64,000 nt of DNA from assembly GCF_023657445.1 (NCBI RefSeq), contig NZ_JAGTWY010000001.1, positions 1 through 64,000 on the forward strand. The letters are read 5' to 3'. Each line of letters begins with the position of its first letter. Positions within the stretch are counted from its first letter, which is position 1. The notes under the pieces were generated by a model. It worked only from the letters and a program-made list of their open reading frames with translations, had not been told where the DNA came from and ran no database searches. Below are positions 54,794-63,325 of the stretch, piece after piece. A program made the translations under genes and the position numbers. The stretch is from Marinobacter sediminum (GTDB taxonomy: Bacteria; Pseudomonadota; Gammaproteobacteria; Pseudomonadales; Oleiphilaceae).

Positions 54794-55510
54794 ATGGTCG
54801 AGTCTGAAATCTGTGAGCGTGACAAAAGCTCTGCGTTGCTCATCCATCCGGACTATCAGGGTAGGGTGACCATGTCCTGGTTCGATCCGGGCTACTGGGG
54901 CGACAAGGCCGTGCCCGTTGGCAGCGGTGGGCGTGGTGGTGCATGGTTCGTTGATGCTGATGGTGCCGGCCTTGTATTGCGGGAGTATCTCAGGGGAGGC
55001 CTCGCTGCAAACGTGTCCCGGAAAACCTATGCTTTCACCGGTGAAAAGAACGTGCGGTCCTTTTCCGAGTTCAGGCTCCTTATGCGTTTAGTAACGATGG
55101 GGTTGCCCGTGCCAAAACCCGTCGCGGCCTGGTATCGGAAGGCCTCACCATTGCATTACCAGGCCGCGATCATGATTGAAAGGCTGGTGGATGCCTCGCC
55201 GCTGGCAGACCTGATTGGTGGTCTGGAAGATGACGGCTGGTATAACCTCGGCGAGGTCATACGGCGCTTTCATGACGCTGGGGTGCGGCACGCTGATTTG
55301 AACTGTTTCAACGTTCTGGTACGAGATGGCGCCTTCTTTCTGATTGATTTTGACAAGGGGTGTATCATGCCGCAGGAGGCCGCTCCTCGATGGAAAGGGG
55401 CCAATCTTGATCGTTTTGCCCGCTCCTTAAGAAAGGTGGCGGGAGACGAGGTCCAGCGGCGAGTCTGGGTTTCTTTCATGAACGGATATAACGGGAGTCA
55501 CACCGCTTGA
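54794..55510 (+). CDS. kdkA: 3-deoxy-D-manno-octulosonic acid kinase
   Basis: KdkA (238 aa) phosphorylates the Kdo residue of lipid A precursors, usually Kdo position 4, on the cytoplasmic side. It has a protein-kinase-like fold: GGRGGAWFVDADGAGLVLREYLRG gives the N-lobe (split here: glycine loop near residue 44, Lys/Arg-rich strand near 60). The catalytic loop is RHADLNCFNVLV (about 178–189) and the metal site is IDFDKG (about 197–202). It overlaps the next gene by 4 bp. Confidence 0.9.
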   Translation: MVESEICERDKSSALLIHPDYQGRVTMSWFDPGYWGDKAVPVGSGGRGGAWFVDADGAGLVLREYLRGGLAANVSRKTYAFTGEKNVRSFSEFRLLMRLVTMGLPVPKPVAAWYRKASPLHYQAAIMIERLVDASPLADLIGGLEDDGWYNLGEVIRRFHDAGVRHADLNCFNVLVRDGAFFLIDFDKGCIMPQEAAPRWKGANLDRFARSLRKVAGDEVQRRVWVSFMNGYNGSHTA

Positions 55511-56625
55511 CCGAACAACAGCACAAACCTTCATTGCCTGCGATTCTCTGCCTGACGGATGCCTGTGACCGCCCTGAAACCGAGCTGTTCATCGGTTTAA
55601 AGAATGCCGGTTTTGACGTCGATGTCATGTGCAACCCTAAAGGCCGAAACTTTCAGCGTCTGGTTGATGAAGGCATGGTCGCCCAGCCGATGGCGTTAAA
55701 GAATCGCTTTGACAAAGAGGGGACTGCGGCCATCCGGGAGCAGCTGGCAAAAAAGAACTATGAGGTTATCCATGCCTATAACCCCAGGGCTCTGGCCTGT
55801 GGCCTGCGGGCTTCGAAAGGAACCGACATCAAGATCGTTGCCTACCGTGGCGTGATTGGCAATATAAGCTTTCTCAACCCTGAATCCTGGATTACTTTCC
55901 TGCACCCACGAGTCAGCAAGATCGTGTGTGTTGCGGATGCGATTAAGGACTACCTGGCGAGTCTCCGGTTTTTATGGATGCGCATTCCGGAGAAAAAACT
56001 TCAGCGTATATACAAAGGTCATGATCTTGACTGGTATCAGGCGGAACCGGCGGATCTTGGCGAATTTGGTGTGCCGGAAGATGCCTTTGTTGTGTGCTGT
56101 ACCGGACGAAACACGCCTCGAAAAGGCTTTGATGTCCTTGTTAACGCAATGAGCGATCTTCCGGATGACGTAGAGGCACATCTGTTGCTCGTTGGCGATG
56201 TTACTGAAAACGATGACCTGAAGGCCCAGGTTGCGGCTTCCTCTCATCCTGAAAGAATTCATTTCACCGGCTATCGGAATGACGCCCCTGCCATTGCTGC
56301 GGCGAGTAATGTGTTTGTATTGCCGTCAACGGAGCGGGAAGGCCTGCCCAGGGCTGTAATTGAAGCGATGGCTTACGGCGTTACTCCTGTGGTGACCGGC
56401 GTTGGCGGAATGCCAGAGCTGGTGGAAGATGGCGTAAGTGGTCTTGTTGTTCCACCAAAAAGTGCCCGTGCACTTTCATCCTCGATCGAAAGGCTCTATC
56501 GGGACAGGCCGTTGATGGCCAGTATGGGGCAGGCTGCACAAGACCGCATTGGGCATCAGTTTCATACCTCTCAAACGGTCTCCGAGACCGGTGAGATGTA
56601 CAAAGCGTTGACAGGCAGGAACTGA
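55507..56625 (+). CDS. Glycosyltransferase family 4
   Basis: GT-B glycosyltransferase (372 aa) likely acting on the LPS core. The C-terminal donor-binding half has GRNTPRKGFDVLVNAMSDLP and the E-x7-E motif (EREGLPRAVIE, about residues 276–286), then GVGGMPELVEDGVSGLVVPP. The substrate cannot be read from sequence. The start is a TTG overlapping the kdkA stop (TTGA); GGGAG lies upstream and the next in-frame Met is 40 residues in. It is translationally coupled to kdkA. Confidence 0.88.
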   Translation: MTEQQHKPSLPAILCLTDACDRPETELFIGLKNAGFDVDVMCNPKGRNFQRLVDEGMVAQPMALKNRFDKEGTAAIREQLAKKNYEVIHAYNPRALACGLRASKGTDIKIVAYRGVIGNISFLNPESWITFLHPRVSKIVCVADAIKDYLASLRFLWMRIPEKKLQRIYKGHDLDWYQAEPADLGEFGVPEDAFVVCCTGRNTPRKGFDVLVNAMSDLPDDVEAHLLLVGDVTENDDLKAQVAASSHPERIHFTGYRNDAPAIAAASNVFVLPSTEREGLPRAVIEAMAYGVTPVVTGVGGMPELVEDGVSGLVVPPKSARALSSSIERLYRDRPLMASMGQAAQDRIGHQFHTSQTVSETGEMYKALTGRN

Positions 56626-57705
56626 ATGCGGCGATATCTTTTTTTTGTCAATCAGCCCTATTCCTATTCGATTCTCCGGCCATTGCAGGATGAGATCCGT
56701 CGGCGTGGCGGGGAAGCGGCCTGGTTTGTCGCCGGCTGCACCACGGCGCCGCTTGGGCCCGATGAGCGGCGACTCACGACGGTAAAAGAAGTGATGGCGT
56801 TCAACGCGGATGCGACTTTCGTGCCCGGCGACTGGGTGCCTTACTTCTTCCCGGGGATCAAGGTCGAGGTGTTCCATGGTATGGCCCGGAATAAACGGGG
56901 CCACTCCAGTGAAGATGAGAGTGACCACTACCGTATTCGGGGATGGTTTGACCTTTACTGCACCCATGCCAGGAAAGACACCGCGAAGTTCCAGGAGCTT
57001 GCAGAGCTTCACCAGCACTTCTCCGTGACCCATACTGGCTGGCCGAAACTGGACCCGCTTCTGACTCAGCCGCTTCATGGCAAGCGACATCGTGCTGAAG
57101 GCGAGCTCCCTGTCGTCTTCTACGCATCAACATTCAGTCGTTCGGTAACCTCAGCTCCGGCCCTGGCCGAAAAAATAGCGAGTCTTGCGTCGAGTGGCCG
57201 CTGGAAGTTTATTGTCACGCTTCATCCTAAAATGGATCCATCGGTTGTCGAGGAATATCGCAGTCTGGCGGGTGAGCACCTTCGCTTTGTCGAGAGCGAT
57301 GAGGATCTCCTGCCGATCCTGCCGGAAGCGGATATCATGTTGTGCGATACATCTTCGATCATGTTTGAATTCATGTTCCTGGATCGACCGGTGGTGACGT
57401 TCAGAACCAAAATGCCCGGCCCATATCTTATTGATGTTGATAGGGTCGAAAACCTGGAGGGGGCGCTGGAGAAAGCGCTAGAGTATCCGCAGGATCTGAT
57501 GGCCGCCACACGAGCACTTTGCGATGATCTCCACAGTTTCCGTGACGGTCATTCCAGTGCGAGAGTGCTGGATGCCGTAGAGGATTTTATCGCCAACAAA
57601 CGGTCAACATTACGCGAAAAACCGTTAAACCTGCTTCGGAAAATCAAGGTGAGGCGTCGGCTCCGCAGGGAGCTTAAAAAGATGAGGTACGGGAGCGCGC
57701 CATGA
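56626..57705 (+). CDS. CDP-glycerol glycerophosphotransferase-like protein
   Basis: Protein of 359 aa resembling the TagB/TagF family that moves glycerol phosphate from CDP-glycerol. Supporting motifs are KVEVFHGMARNKRGH (about residues 79–93), a histidine-containing VTLHPKMDPS (about 198–207) and DIMLCDTSSIMFEFMFLDRP (about 228–247), which matches the family D-x-L-x-TDxSS block. The C-terminus is very basic (KIKVRRRLRRELKKMR) and may bind the membrane. It begins immediately after the GT4 stop. The real donor is unproven. Confidence 0.75.
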   Translation: MRRYLFFVNQPYSYSILRPLQDEIRRRGGEAAWFVAGCTTAPLGPDERRLTTVKEVMAFNADATFVPGDWVPYFFPGIKVEVFHGMARNKRGHSSEDESDHYRIRGWFDLYCTHARKDTAKFQELAELHQHFSVTHTGWPKLDPLLTQPLHGKRHRAEGELPVVFYASTFSRSVTSAPALAEKIASLASSGRWKFIVTLHPKMDPSVVEEYRSLAGEHLRFVESDEDLLPILPEADIMLCDTSSIMFEFMFLDRPVVTFRTKMPGPYLIDVDRVENLEGALEKALEYPQDLMAATRALCDDLHSFRDGHSSARVLDAVEDFIANKRSTLREKPLNLLRKIKVRRRLRRELKKMRYGSAP

Positions 57706-57739
57706 GTTGCGTTGCCATTCTGAACAGGAACCTGTGGCT

Positions 57740-58741
57740 GTGAGCAAACACACGGTCCCCCTTAATGTTTTCGTTGCCAGCACGCCGTTACAGCTTATGA
57801 GTTGTACGGAGGCGCGTCACGCTTATGGCTGCCCGGCTGACACTTGTCTTCTGGTCATAGCGAGGCCTGACAACCGGGAAACCGAATCGCAGATGGCTTT
57901 TCTGGCTGAAGCGCTGGGGTGGCATGGCGTGGAAACCATCTACCTGAAGAAGAGCACTTTCTATTTTCGGCTTGGGTATATTTCGCGAAGCCTGTCTGGC
58001 AGGGTGATTCATCGGCTCTTTATCGGGAATAAATCGAGCTGGATTCACGAGATATTTTACCGTGGGCTCGACAGTGAGCAGCTCATTTTTGTCGATGACG
58101 GCCTGGCAACCGTCAAGTACTATCATGCGATTCACGACGAAGGTATTGCTTCGAGGATCTCCCGCGAGAAGAGCCGCTTGCTGGCGGTTATGGGAATCCA
58201 CCTGCATCGGATTGCGCCCGAGGTCATTGCTTTTTTTACCTGCTTTCCGCTCGCAAGTTCCGAACGTGTCCAGGTTCGGGTTCATGACTTTCCAGTGTTT
58301 CGCGAGACGTTCGCATTAAGCGCCCGGAAGAAGGGGGGCGAGCCTCTGGTTGGTTTTCTGGGGCAACCCATAGGCGGCGAGAGTCGGCCGCAGCAGCTTC
58401 GTGACCAGATGGCACATGTGGTCGAACGTCATCCGGAAACACGCATCGTCTATTTTATGCACCGAAAGGAGAGTCGGACGGAACTTGAGCGAATACTGGC
58501 CGGCTTTCCGGTTGAGATCCGGCAGGCGGGGCGTCCCATCGAGGTAGAGGTGGCCCTTTCCGGTGAAGCCTACATTGCCTTCTACAGTTTTGTATCCACG
58601 GCTCTGTTTACCCTCAAGAAAATCTTCCCGGATATGCAGATGTGCCAGATTGACGACCAGGTGCTGAGTGTCAGGATTCCCTTTTACGATAAGATCGTAA
58701 GCATGTTTCGGGAAATCGGCGTCGAGACGACTACGCTTTGA
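57740..58741 (+). CDS. Putative sialyltransferase-like glycosyltransferase (GT52/POLYST-like)
   Basis: Protein of 333 aa. Features similar to bacterial GT52 lipooligosaccharide sialyltransferases are an N-terminal NVFVASTPLQLMSC, a central LIFVDDGLATVKYYH (about residues 115–129) and a C-terminal FYSFVSTALFTLKKIFPDMQ. GFLGQPIGGE also fits a GT-B donor-domain strand. The assignment is by eye and tentative. The start is uncertain: GTG 57740 or 57734 behind AGGA, or TTG 57707. It is the last gene of the kdkA cassette. Confidence 0.55.
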   Translation: MSKHTVPLNVFVASTPLQLMSCTEARHAYGCPADTCLLVIARPDNRETESQMAFLAEALGWHGVETIYLKKSTFYFRLGYISRSLSGRVIHRLFIGNKSSWIHEIFYRGLDSEQLIFVDDGLATVKYYHAIHDEGIASRISREKSRLLAVMGIHLHRIAPEVIAFFTCFPLASSERVQVRVHDFPVFRETFALSARKKGGEPLVGFLGQPIGGESRPQQLRDQMAHVVERHPETRIVYFMHRKESRTELERILAGFPVEIRQAGRPIEVEVALSGEAYIAFYSFVSTALFTLKKIFPDMQMCQIDDQVLSVRIPFYDKIVSMFREIGVETTTL

Positions 58742-58768
58742 CTTCCCGGGGCCTGCCTGGCCTGCGCA

Positions 58769-60781
58769 TCAAGTCTTGCTGGACTGGTCAGCTCTGTCCA
58801 GCGTCCACAAGCCTGCGTATTTGTTGAAGGTTACCTGGGCATAGGTGACAGCCGTCAGATACCCCACTGCACCGTCGAGAAACCCGAACCGGATAAAATA
58901 AACCTGCACAAAAGTCATTAATCCTCGCAACGTTGGATAAATCATGGTTCGGGTCTTCTTGCCCTTCCGGTGCTTTTCCAGTGATCCCAGCCAGGCATAT
59001 TTGGCACTTTTCTCCAAAGAGTGACCAAAGTCCCGGTGAGTGTAATGGGTAAGGCGGCCACGCAGTGTTTTGGTTTTCCTGCCCTCGGGAATCAGGATGC
59101 GCTCATGCACCAGCGCATCAGAGAAGCGGACTCCCTCACGCCGGAACAGGCGCAGTGGTGCCCGGCCGCTGCGGCCAAAGTCGAGGCGTTTACCATAGAT
59201 AGTGACGGCCCAGGGCAGCTTGTAGGCATCGGCATCCGGGTTGGCCAGATGATGATTGATCTCGCGGGCGAGCTCAGGCGTGATACGTTCATCTGCGTCC
59301 AGCGACAGCACCCAGTCCCCCGTTGCTTTTTCCAGGGCTCTCTGCTTCTGTATCCCGAACCCCGGCCAGTCGGTGATCTCGACGACATCCGCATAGTCCC
59401 TTGCGATTTCCACCGTTCTGTCGGTGCTACCACTATCGAGAACAATGATTTCGTCTGACACCAACCGTGCTGACTGCAGACAGTCAGCAATATGGTCTTC
59501 CTCGTTTTTCGTGATGATGGTGGCTGAGACTCTTCGCGTCCGTTTCCGCGTATAAGATGCGCTTAGCTCGTTAAACAACGCTGAGCCCAGGCCTGCGACA
59601 GCGAGTAGATAAAAGGTCAGAAACAGGGTTCGGTTAAAGGTTGCCTCTGTCAGGCCGAAGAAAAAGTAACCTGCTGTGACCATGGTGCCTGCTGCAGCAA
59701 GATGGGCCGTAGGTCCGTGCTTGCTTGGCAGGTGACGCGCAAAAGTGACAAGCGGTATGAAAATAAGGAAAAGCCAGCTCAATATGCCGGGAACGCCGCT
59801 GGTCGCAGCACTGTTAAGAAGGTCGCTATGGGCGTGGCCTGTACAGCAATCGAACAGAATGGCTGATGCCTCGCCGGTTTCCACAGACGATTCTATGCTG
59901 TGGGTATACCCGCCAAGGCCAATACCTGTCCACGGATTGTCTTGGAACATGGTCCAGGCAAGCTCCCACACTTCCAGTCGAACTTCCATTCCTGTATCGA
60001 GATGGCCATTCTGATAAACGCCCTCAAGCGATTGCGTCATACGATCGCTGCCTGCAGTTGCCGCGATCACTAAGGCTGGAACCAGAACAAAACCGGCGAG
60101 GCGGAGCTTTTTGCCGACTAGCGGCAGGAGCGCCAGCAAGAGGAAGGGAAGAGCAACGAGGTTGCTCCGGGTTTCGGAGAGCATAGATACCACGACAGCA
60201 ACTCCCCCTGCCACCAGGAACAGAGCAGCGAGAATGTTACGTTTGCAGCGAATGAAGAATAACCCGCCGACTATCGTCATCATGCCGCCAAGCAGGGCAA
60301 TATTGCCGAAACTGATGGGGTTGATGCCGCCACCAAAACGGGTATTCATAAGCTGCCCGAGGGCTCCGTGGCGGGCAGCAAGAGCTATGACAAAACTCAT
60401 GATCACGGATAGTGCTATCAGTCCGACCGCGGCAAAAGCCTGACTGGCGCGGACTTGGGCGTAGCTCAGGGCAACAATCAGTGGCCAGAACAGAATAAAG
60501 CGGGCATGGGTGCCCAGGGTTTTCCCGCCCTCATAGTCAAATCCTTCGAGGGTCCAGGAGCAGAAGCTCACCAGTACAAAAAACCAGAACGCAAAATGCA
60601 TCAGTCGCAGTTCTTTCGGCTGGTCCCAGCCGGTGTTCTGGAGTGACTTGCGAATACCGATGGTCATGCCAGCGATGGCCAGCAGCAGTGTCGCTGCCGC
60701 GAGAATAGTCGAAGATAAAAGGGCGCCTCCGAGGCCAATCATCAGCAATAGCGGGAGTAACGTCCGGACGTGGGCGGTCAT
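58769..60781 (-). CDS. O-antigen ligase–GT2 glycosyltransferase fusion
   Basis: A 670-aa fusion protein. Residues about 5–400 hold 10–12 hydrophobic segments and a Wzy_C/WaaL-type region (SETRSNLVALPFLLLALLPL; NPWTGIGLGGYTHS; the conserved His loop in GHAHSDLLNSA). Residues about 415–660 are a WaaE/KdtX-type GT2 domain: RRVSATIITKNEEDHIADCL, DSGSTDRTVEIA, LSLDADERITPEL and GRLTHYTHRDFGHSLEKSAKY. The ligase acts in the periplasm and the GT2 in the cytoplasm, so the protein would span both faces. There is no stop or frameshift between the parts. It is downstream of manC and the acyltransferase. Confidence 0.85.
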   Translation of the reverse strand: MTAHVRTLLPLLLMIGLGGALLSSTILAAATLLLAIAGMTIGIRKSLQNTGWDQPKELRLMHFAFWFFVLVSFCSWTLEGFDYEGGKTLGTHARFILFWPLIVALSYAQVRASQAFAAVGLIALSVIMSFVIALAARHGALGQLMNTRFGGGINPISFGNIALLGGMMTIVGGLFFIRCKRNILAALFLVAGGVAVVVSMLSETRSNLVALPFLLLALLPLVGKKLRLAGFVLVPALVIAATAGSDRMTQSLEGVYQNGHLDTGMEVRLEVWELAWTMFQDNPWTGIGLGGYTHSIESSVETGEASAILFDCCTGHAHSDLLNSAATSGVPGILSWLFLIFIPLVTFARHLPSKHGPTAHLAAAGTMVTAGYFFFGLTEATFNRTLFLTFYLLAVAGLGSALFNELSASYTRKRTRRVSATIITKNEEDHIADCLQSARLVSDEIIVLDSGSTDRTVEIARDYADVVEITDWPGFGIQKQRALEKATGDWVLSLDADERITPELAREINHHLANPDADAYKLPWAVTIYGKRLDFGRSGRAPLRLFRREGVRFSDALVHERILIPEGRKTKTLRGRLTHYTHRDFGHSLEKSAKYAWLGSLEKHRKGKKTRTMIYPTLRGLMTFVQVYFIRFGFLDGAVGYLTAVTYAQVTFNKYAGLWTLDRADQSSKT

Positions 60782-60873
60782 GTGTCTGAATTCCGTGTGT
60801 TATCTGGTGAGCGTCTGGCCGTTTGAGCCGTAAACGGTGCGATGATCAATGGCGCTTCTGACTTCCGGCAGGC

Positions 60874-61779
60874 CTAGCATACCCGATCCGGATTATAGGG
60901 ATTTATTTCACCGGGCGGGCGATGTCTCAACCGTTTATACTCCCATTGGTATTGCTCGGGGATCTCTCTTACGCAGTGTTCAATGGACAGGTTCATGGCG
61001 GTTGTCGCGGCCACGGGATCCTTGTCTCCTAGTCCTGGTTCTGTTTTACGGACAACGATACGAAAGCCTCGGGCATCTGGAAGCCGCGCAGCGTAGGTGA
61101 TCAGGACATTGGCGCCCGTGCGCTGGATCAGCTTGGACGCCAGAGTCATGGTTTTGACTTCCATGCCGAAAAAGGGGGCAAATGCGTTGCCTTTTCCCCG
61201 GGGCGATTGATCAGGCAGTATGCCAGCAACACCACCTTCACGGAGGATTGAGGCCAGTCTTGCCAGTCCGCGTCTGTCTCCCCTCACGAGTTCGGAGCCC
61301 AGGCGCCCCCGAACCTTGATCATGTAGTTTTCAAATTCGGGCATGTTGGGCGGACTGTACAGTGCGGCCATCTTATAGCGGGAGGAAAAGAAGAGGCCGG
61401 CTAATTCCCAGTTTCCGAGATGGGGGGCAAGCAATATCAGGCCCTCGCCACCGGACAGGGCTTCATCGATCAGCTCCAGGCCTTCGGTCTCCTTGATCAG
61501 TCCGAGGCACTTGTCCACCGGCCACTCCCACATAAGCGGGACCTCAAGCATTGTCATGCCTGTTTGAGCCATTGACTCCCTGGACATTTCGCGGCGCACG
61601 CTGTCAGAAAGTTCTGGCAGGCAGATCGAGAGATTGATGTCGGTCACCTGACGCGACTTGGTCGGCAGTTTCCAGAGCAGCAATCCCAGTGACTTACCGA
61701 TTCTTTGGGCTCCAGCGAGAGGCAGCCAGCCAGCCATACGCAGAAGCCCGGCGATGACGAAATACTTGAACTTGCTCAT
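60874..61779 (-). CDS. Lipid A acyltransferase, LpxL/HtrB family
   Basis: Lysophospholipid/lipid A acyltransferase family protein (301 aa), which adds a secondary acyl chain to Kdo-lipid A at the inner membrane. An N-terminal hydrophobic helix (about residues 5–22) is followed by the catalytic HLGNWE (H-x4-E, about 119–124) and the [18 protein letters not shown] block (about 189–206). It overlaps manC by 4 bp, suggesting joint expression. Which acyl position it serves cannot be told. Confidence 0.88.
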   Translation of the reverse strand: MSKFKYFVIAGLLRMAGWLPLAGAQRIGKSLGLLLWKLPTKSRQVTDINLSICLPELSDSVRREMSRESMAQTGMTMLEVPLMWEWPVDKCLGLIKETEGLELIDEALSGGEGLILLAPHLGNWELAGLFFSSRYKMAALYSPPNMPEFENYMIKVRGRLGSELVRGDRRGLARLASILREGGVAGILPDQSPRGKGNAFAPFFGMEVKTMTLASKLIQRTGANVLITYAARLPDARGFRIVVRKTEPGLGDKDPVAATTAMNLSIEHCVREIPEQYQWEYKRLRHRPPGEINPYNPDRVC

Positions 61780-63191
61780 TTTCGGCCGTACCGGTCCTCA
61801 TATCTTACGATGTCGTCTTCGCCCAGATAAGAACCAGACTGGACCTCTATCAGCTCAAGGTCGATTACGCCCGGGTTTTCGAGGGAATGTACTTGTCCCA
61901 CGGGGATGAAGGTGGACTGGTTTTCAGTGACCAGATACGTTTTCTCGCCATTGGTAACGCGAGCCGTGCCGCTGACCACAATCCAGTGCTCGGCGCGATG
62001 GTGATGCATCTGTACCGATAGCTTGGCGCCGGGTTTCACCGTGATTCGTTTAACCTGGTACCGGGTCCCGTTATCAATGGAATCGTAAACACCCCAGGGC
62101 CGATAGACCTCCCGGTGATTCATGTGTTCGTGGCGACCATCATTGCGGATCTGCTCGACGATGGTTTTGACGTCCTGGACCTTGTCCTTGTGAGCAACAA
62201 GAAGCGCGTCCTTGGTCTCAATGATGACCAGGTTGTCCACGCCGACTGTCGCTACCAGGCGACTATCTGCACGAACGAGGGTGTTGGCCGTTTCGTGGAC
62301 AATCACGTCGCCCGCCAGGCTGTTGCCATCCTCGTCCTTTTCACTCACGTCCCAGAGTGCAGACCATGAGCCGATGTCGCTCCACCCGGCGTCCAGGGCC
62401 ACGACAGCCGCTTTGTCTGTTTTTTCCATCACGGCGTAGTCAACCGATTCAGAAGGGCATGCGGCGAACAACTCTGAATTGACGCGGATGAAGTGAAGGT
62501 CTTCGCTGGCATCGTTAATCGCAGCTCTGCATGCGGACAGGATGTCAGGGCGGTGGGTTCCCAGTTCGGTCAGATAATCTCTGGCGCCGAACAGGAACAT
62601 GCCGCTGTTCCAGAGATATTCGCCGGAGGCAAGGTAGCTTTTTGCGGTTTCGAGGTCCGGTTTTTCGACAAATTCGTCGACAGAGTAACAATCGGTTGCC
62701 AGCCCGGTTCCCTGGTGGATGTAGCCATACCCCGTTTCGGGTTGGTGAGGAACGATGCCAAAGGTAACCAGTTTACCCTGCTGGGCCAGGGGTAAGGCTT
62801 TGGTGACACCCTGCTGAAAGGCAGTAACATCCTGGATGAGGTGATCAGCGGCCAGGACCAGCATCAGGGGATTATCCTCACCTGCGCTTTCACACAGTTG
62901 CAGCGCGGCCAGGGCAATAGCAGGTGCGGTATTGCGCCCGCAGGGTTCCAGTATGATCTGGACGTCTTCGTGATTGGATTGCCGCATCTGTTCCGCGGCA
63001 AGGAACCGGTGCTCCTCATTGCAGATAAGGAGGGGGTTGTCAGTGTCCATTCCCTCAAGCCGGGCGACTGTTGACTGCAGCATTGATAGTGGACTGTCTG
63101 TCAATTTCAGGAATTGCTTTGGATTCAGTTGCCGAGACAGTGGCCAGAGCCGTGAGCCGGTGCCGCCAGCCATAATGACGGGGTGAATCAT
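61776..63191 (-). CDS. manC: Mannose-1-phosphate guanylyltransferase/mannose-6-phosphate isomerase
   Basis: Bifunctional ManC/AlgA-type enzyme (471 aa) that makes GDP-mannose. The N-terminal pyrophosphorylase has the signature [20 protein letters not shown] (residues about 5–24) and FVEKP near 175. The C-terminal cupin isomerase (about 350–470) includes [21 protein letters not shown] start at 63191 ([10 protein letters not shown]) behind GGAG; the frame is open 63 bp upstream without homology. GDP-mannose supports O-antigen or exopolysaccharide synthesis. Confidence 0.94.
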   Translation of the reverse strand: MIHPVIMAGGTGSRLWPLSRQLNPKQFLKLTDSPLSMLQSTVARLEGMDTDNPLLICNEEHRFLAAEQMRQSNHEDVQIILEPCGRNTAPAIALAALQLCESAGEDNPLMLVLAADHLIQDVTAFQQGVTKALPLAQQGKLVTFGIVPHQPETGYGYIHQGTGLATDCYSVDEFVEKPDLETAKSYLASGEYLWNSGMFLFGARDYLTELGTHRPDILSACRAAINDASEDLHFIRVNSELFAACPSESVDYAVMEKTDKAAVVALDAGWSDIGSWSALWDVSEKDEDGNSLAGDVIVHETANTLVRADSRLVATVGVDNLVIIETKDALLVAHKDKVQDVKTIVEQIRNDGRHEHMNHREVYRPWGVYDSIDNGTRYQVKRITVKPGAKLSVQMHHHRAEHWIVVSGTARVTNGEKTYLVTENQSTFIPVGQVHSLENPGVIDLELIEVQSGSYLGEDDIVRYEDRYGRK

Positions 63192-63325
63192 GTGCTTACT
63201 CCGGGCTTGAGTTTGGGAATGCCGTGAAAAAACATTGATCTGAATGTGCGCCATCTTAGCACAGGGACATCATAATATTGCCCCGGTACAAACCGAATCC
63301 AACAACATTAAAATCAGGAACTGTG

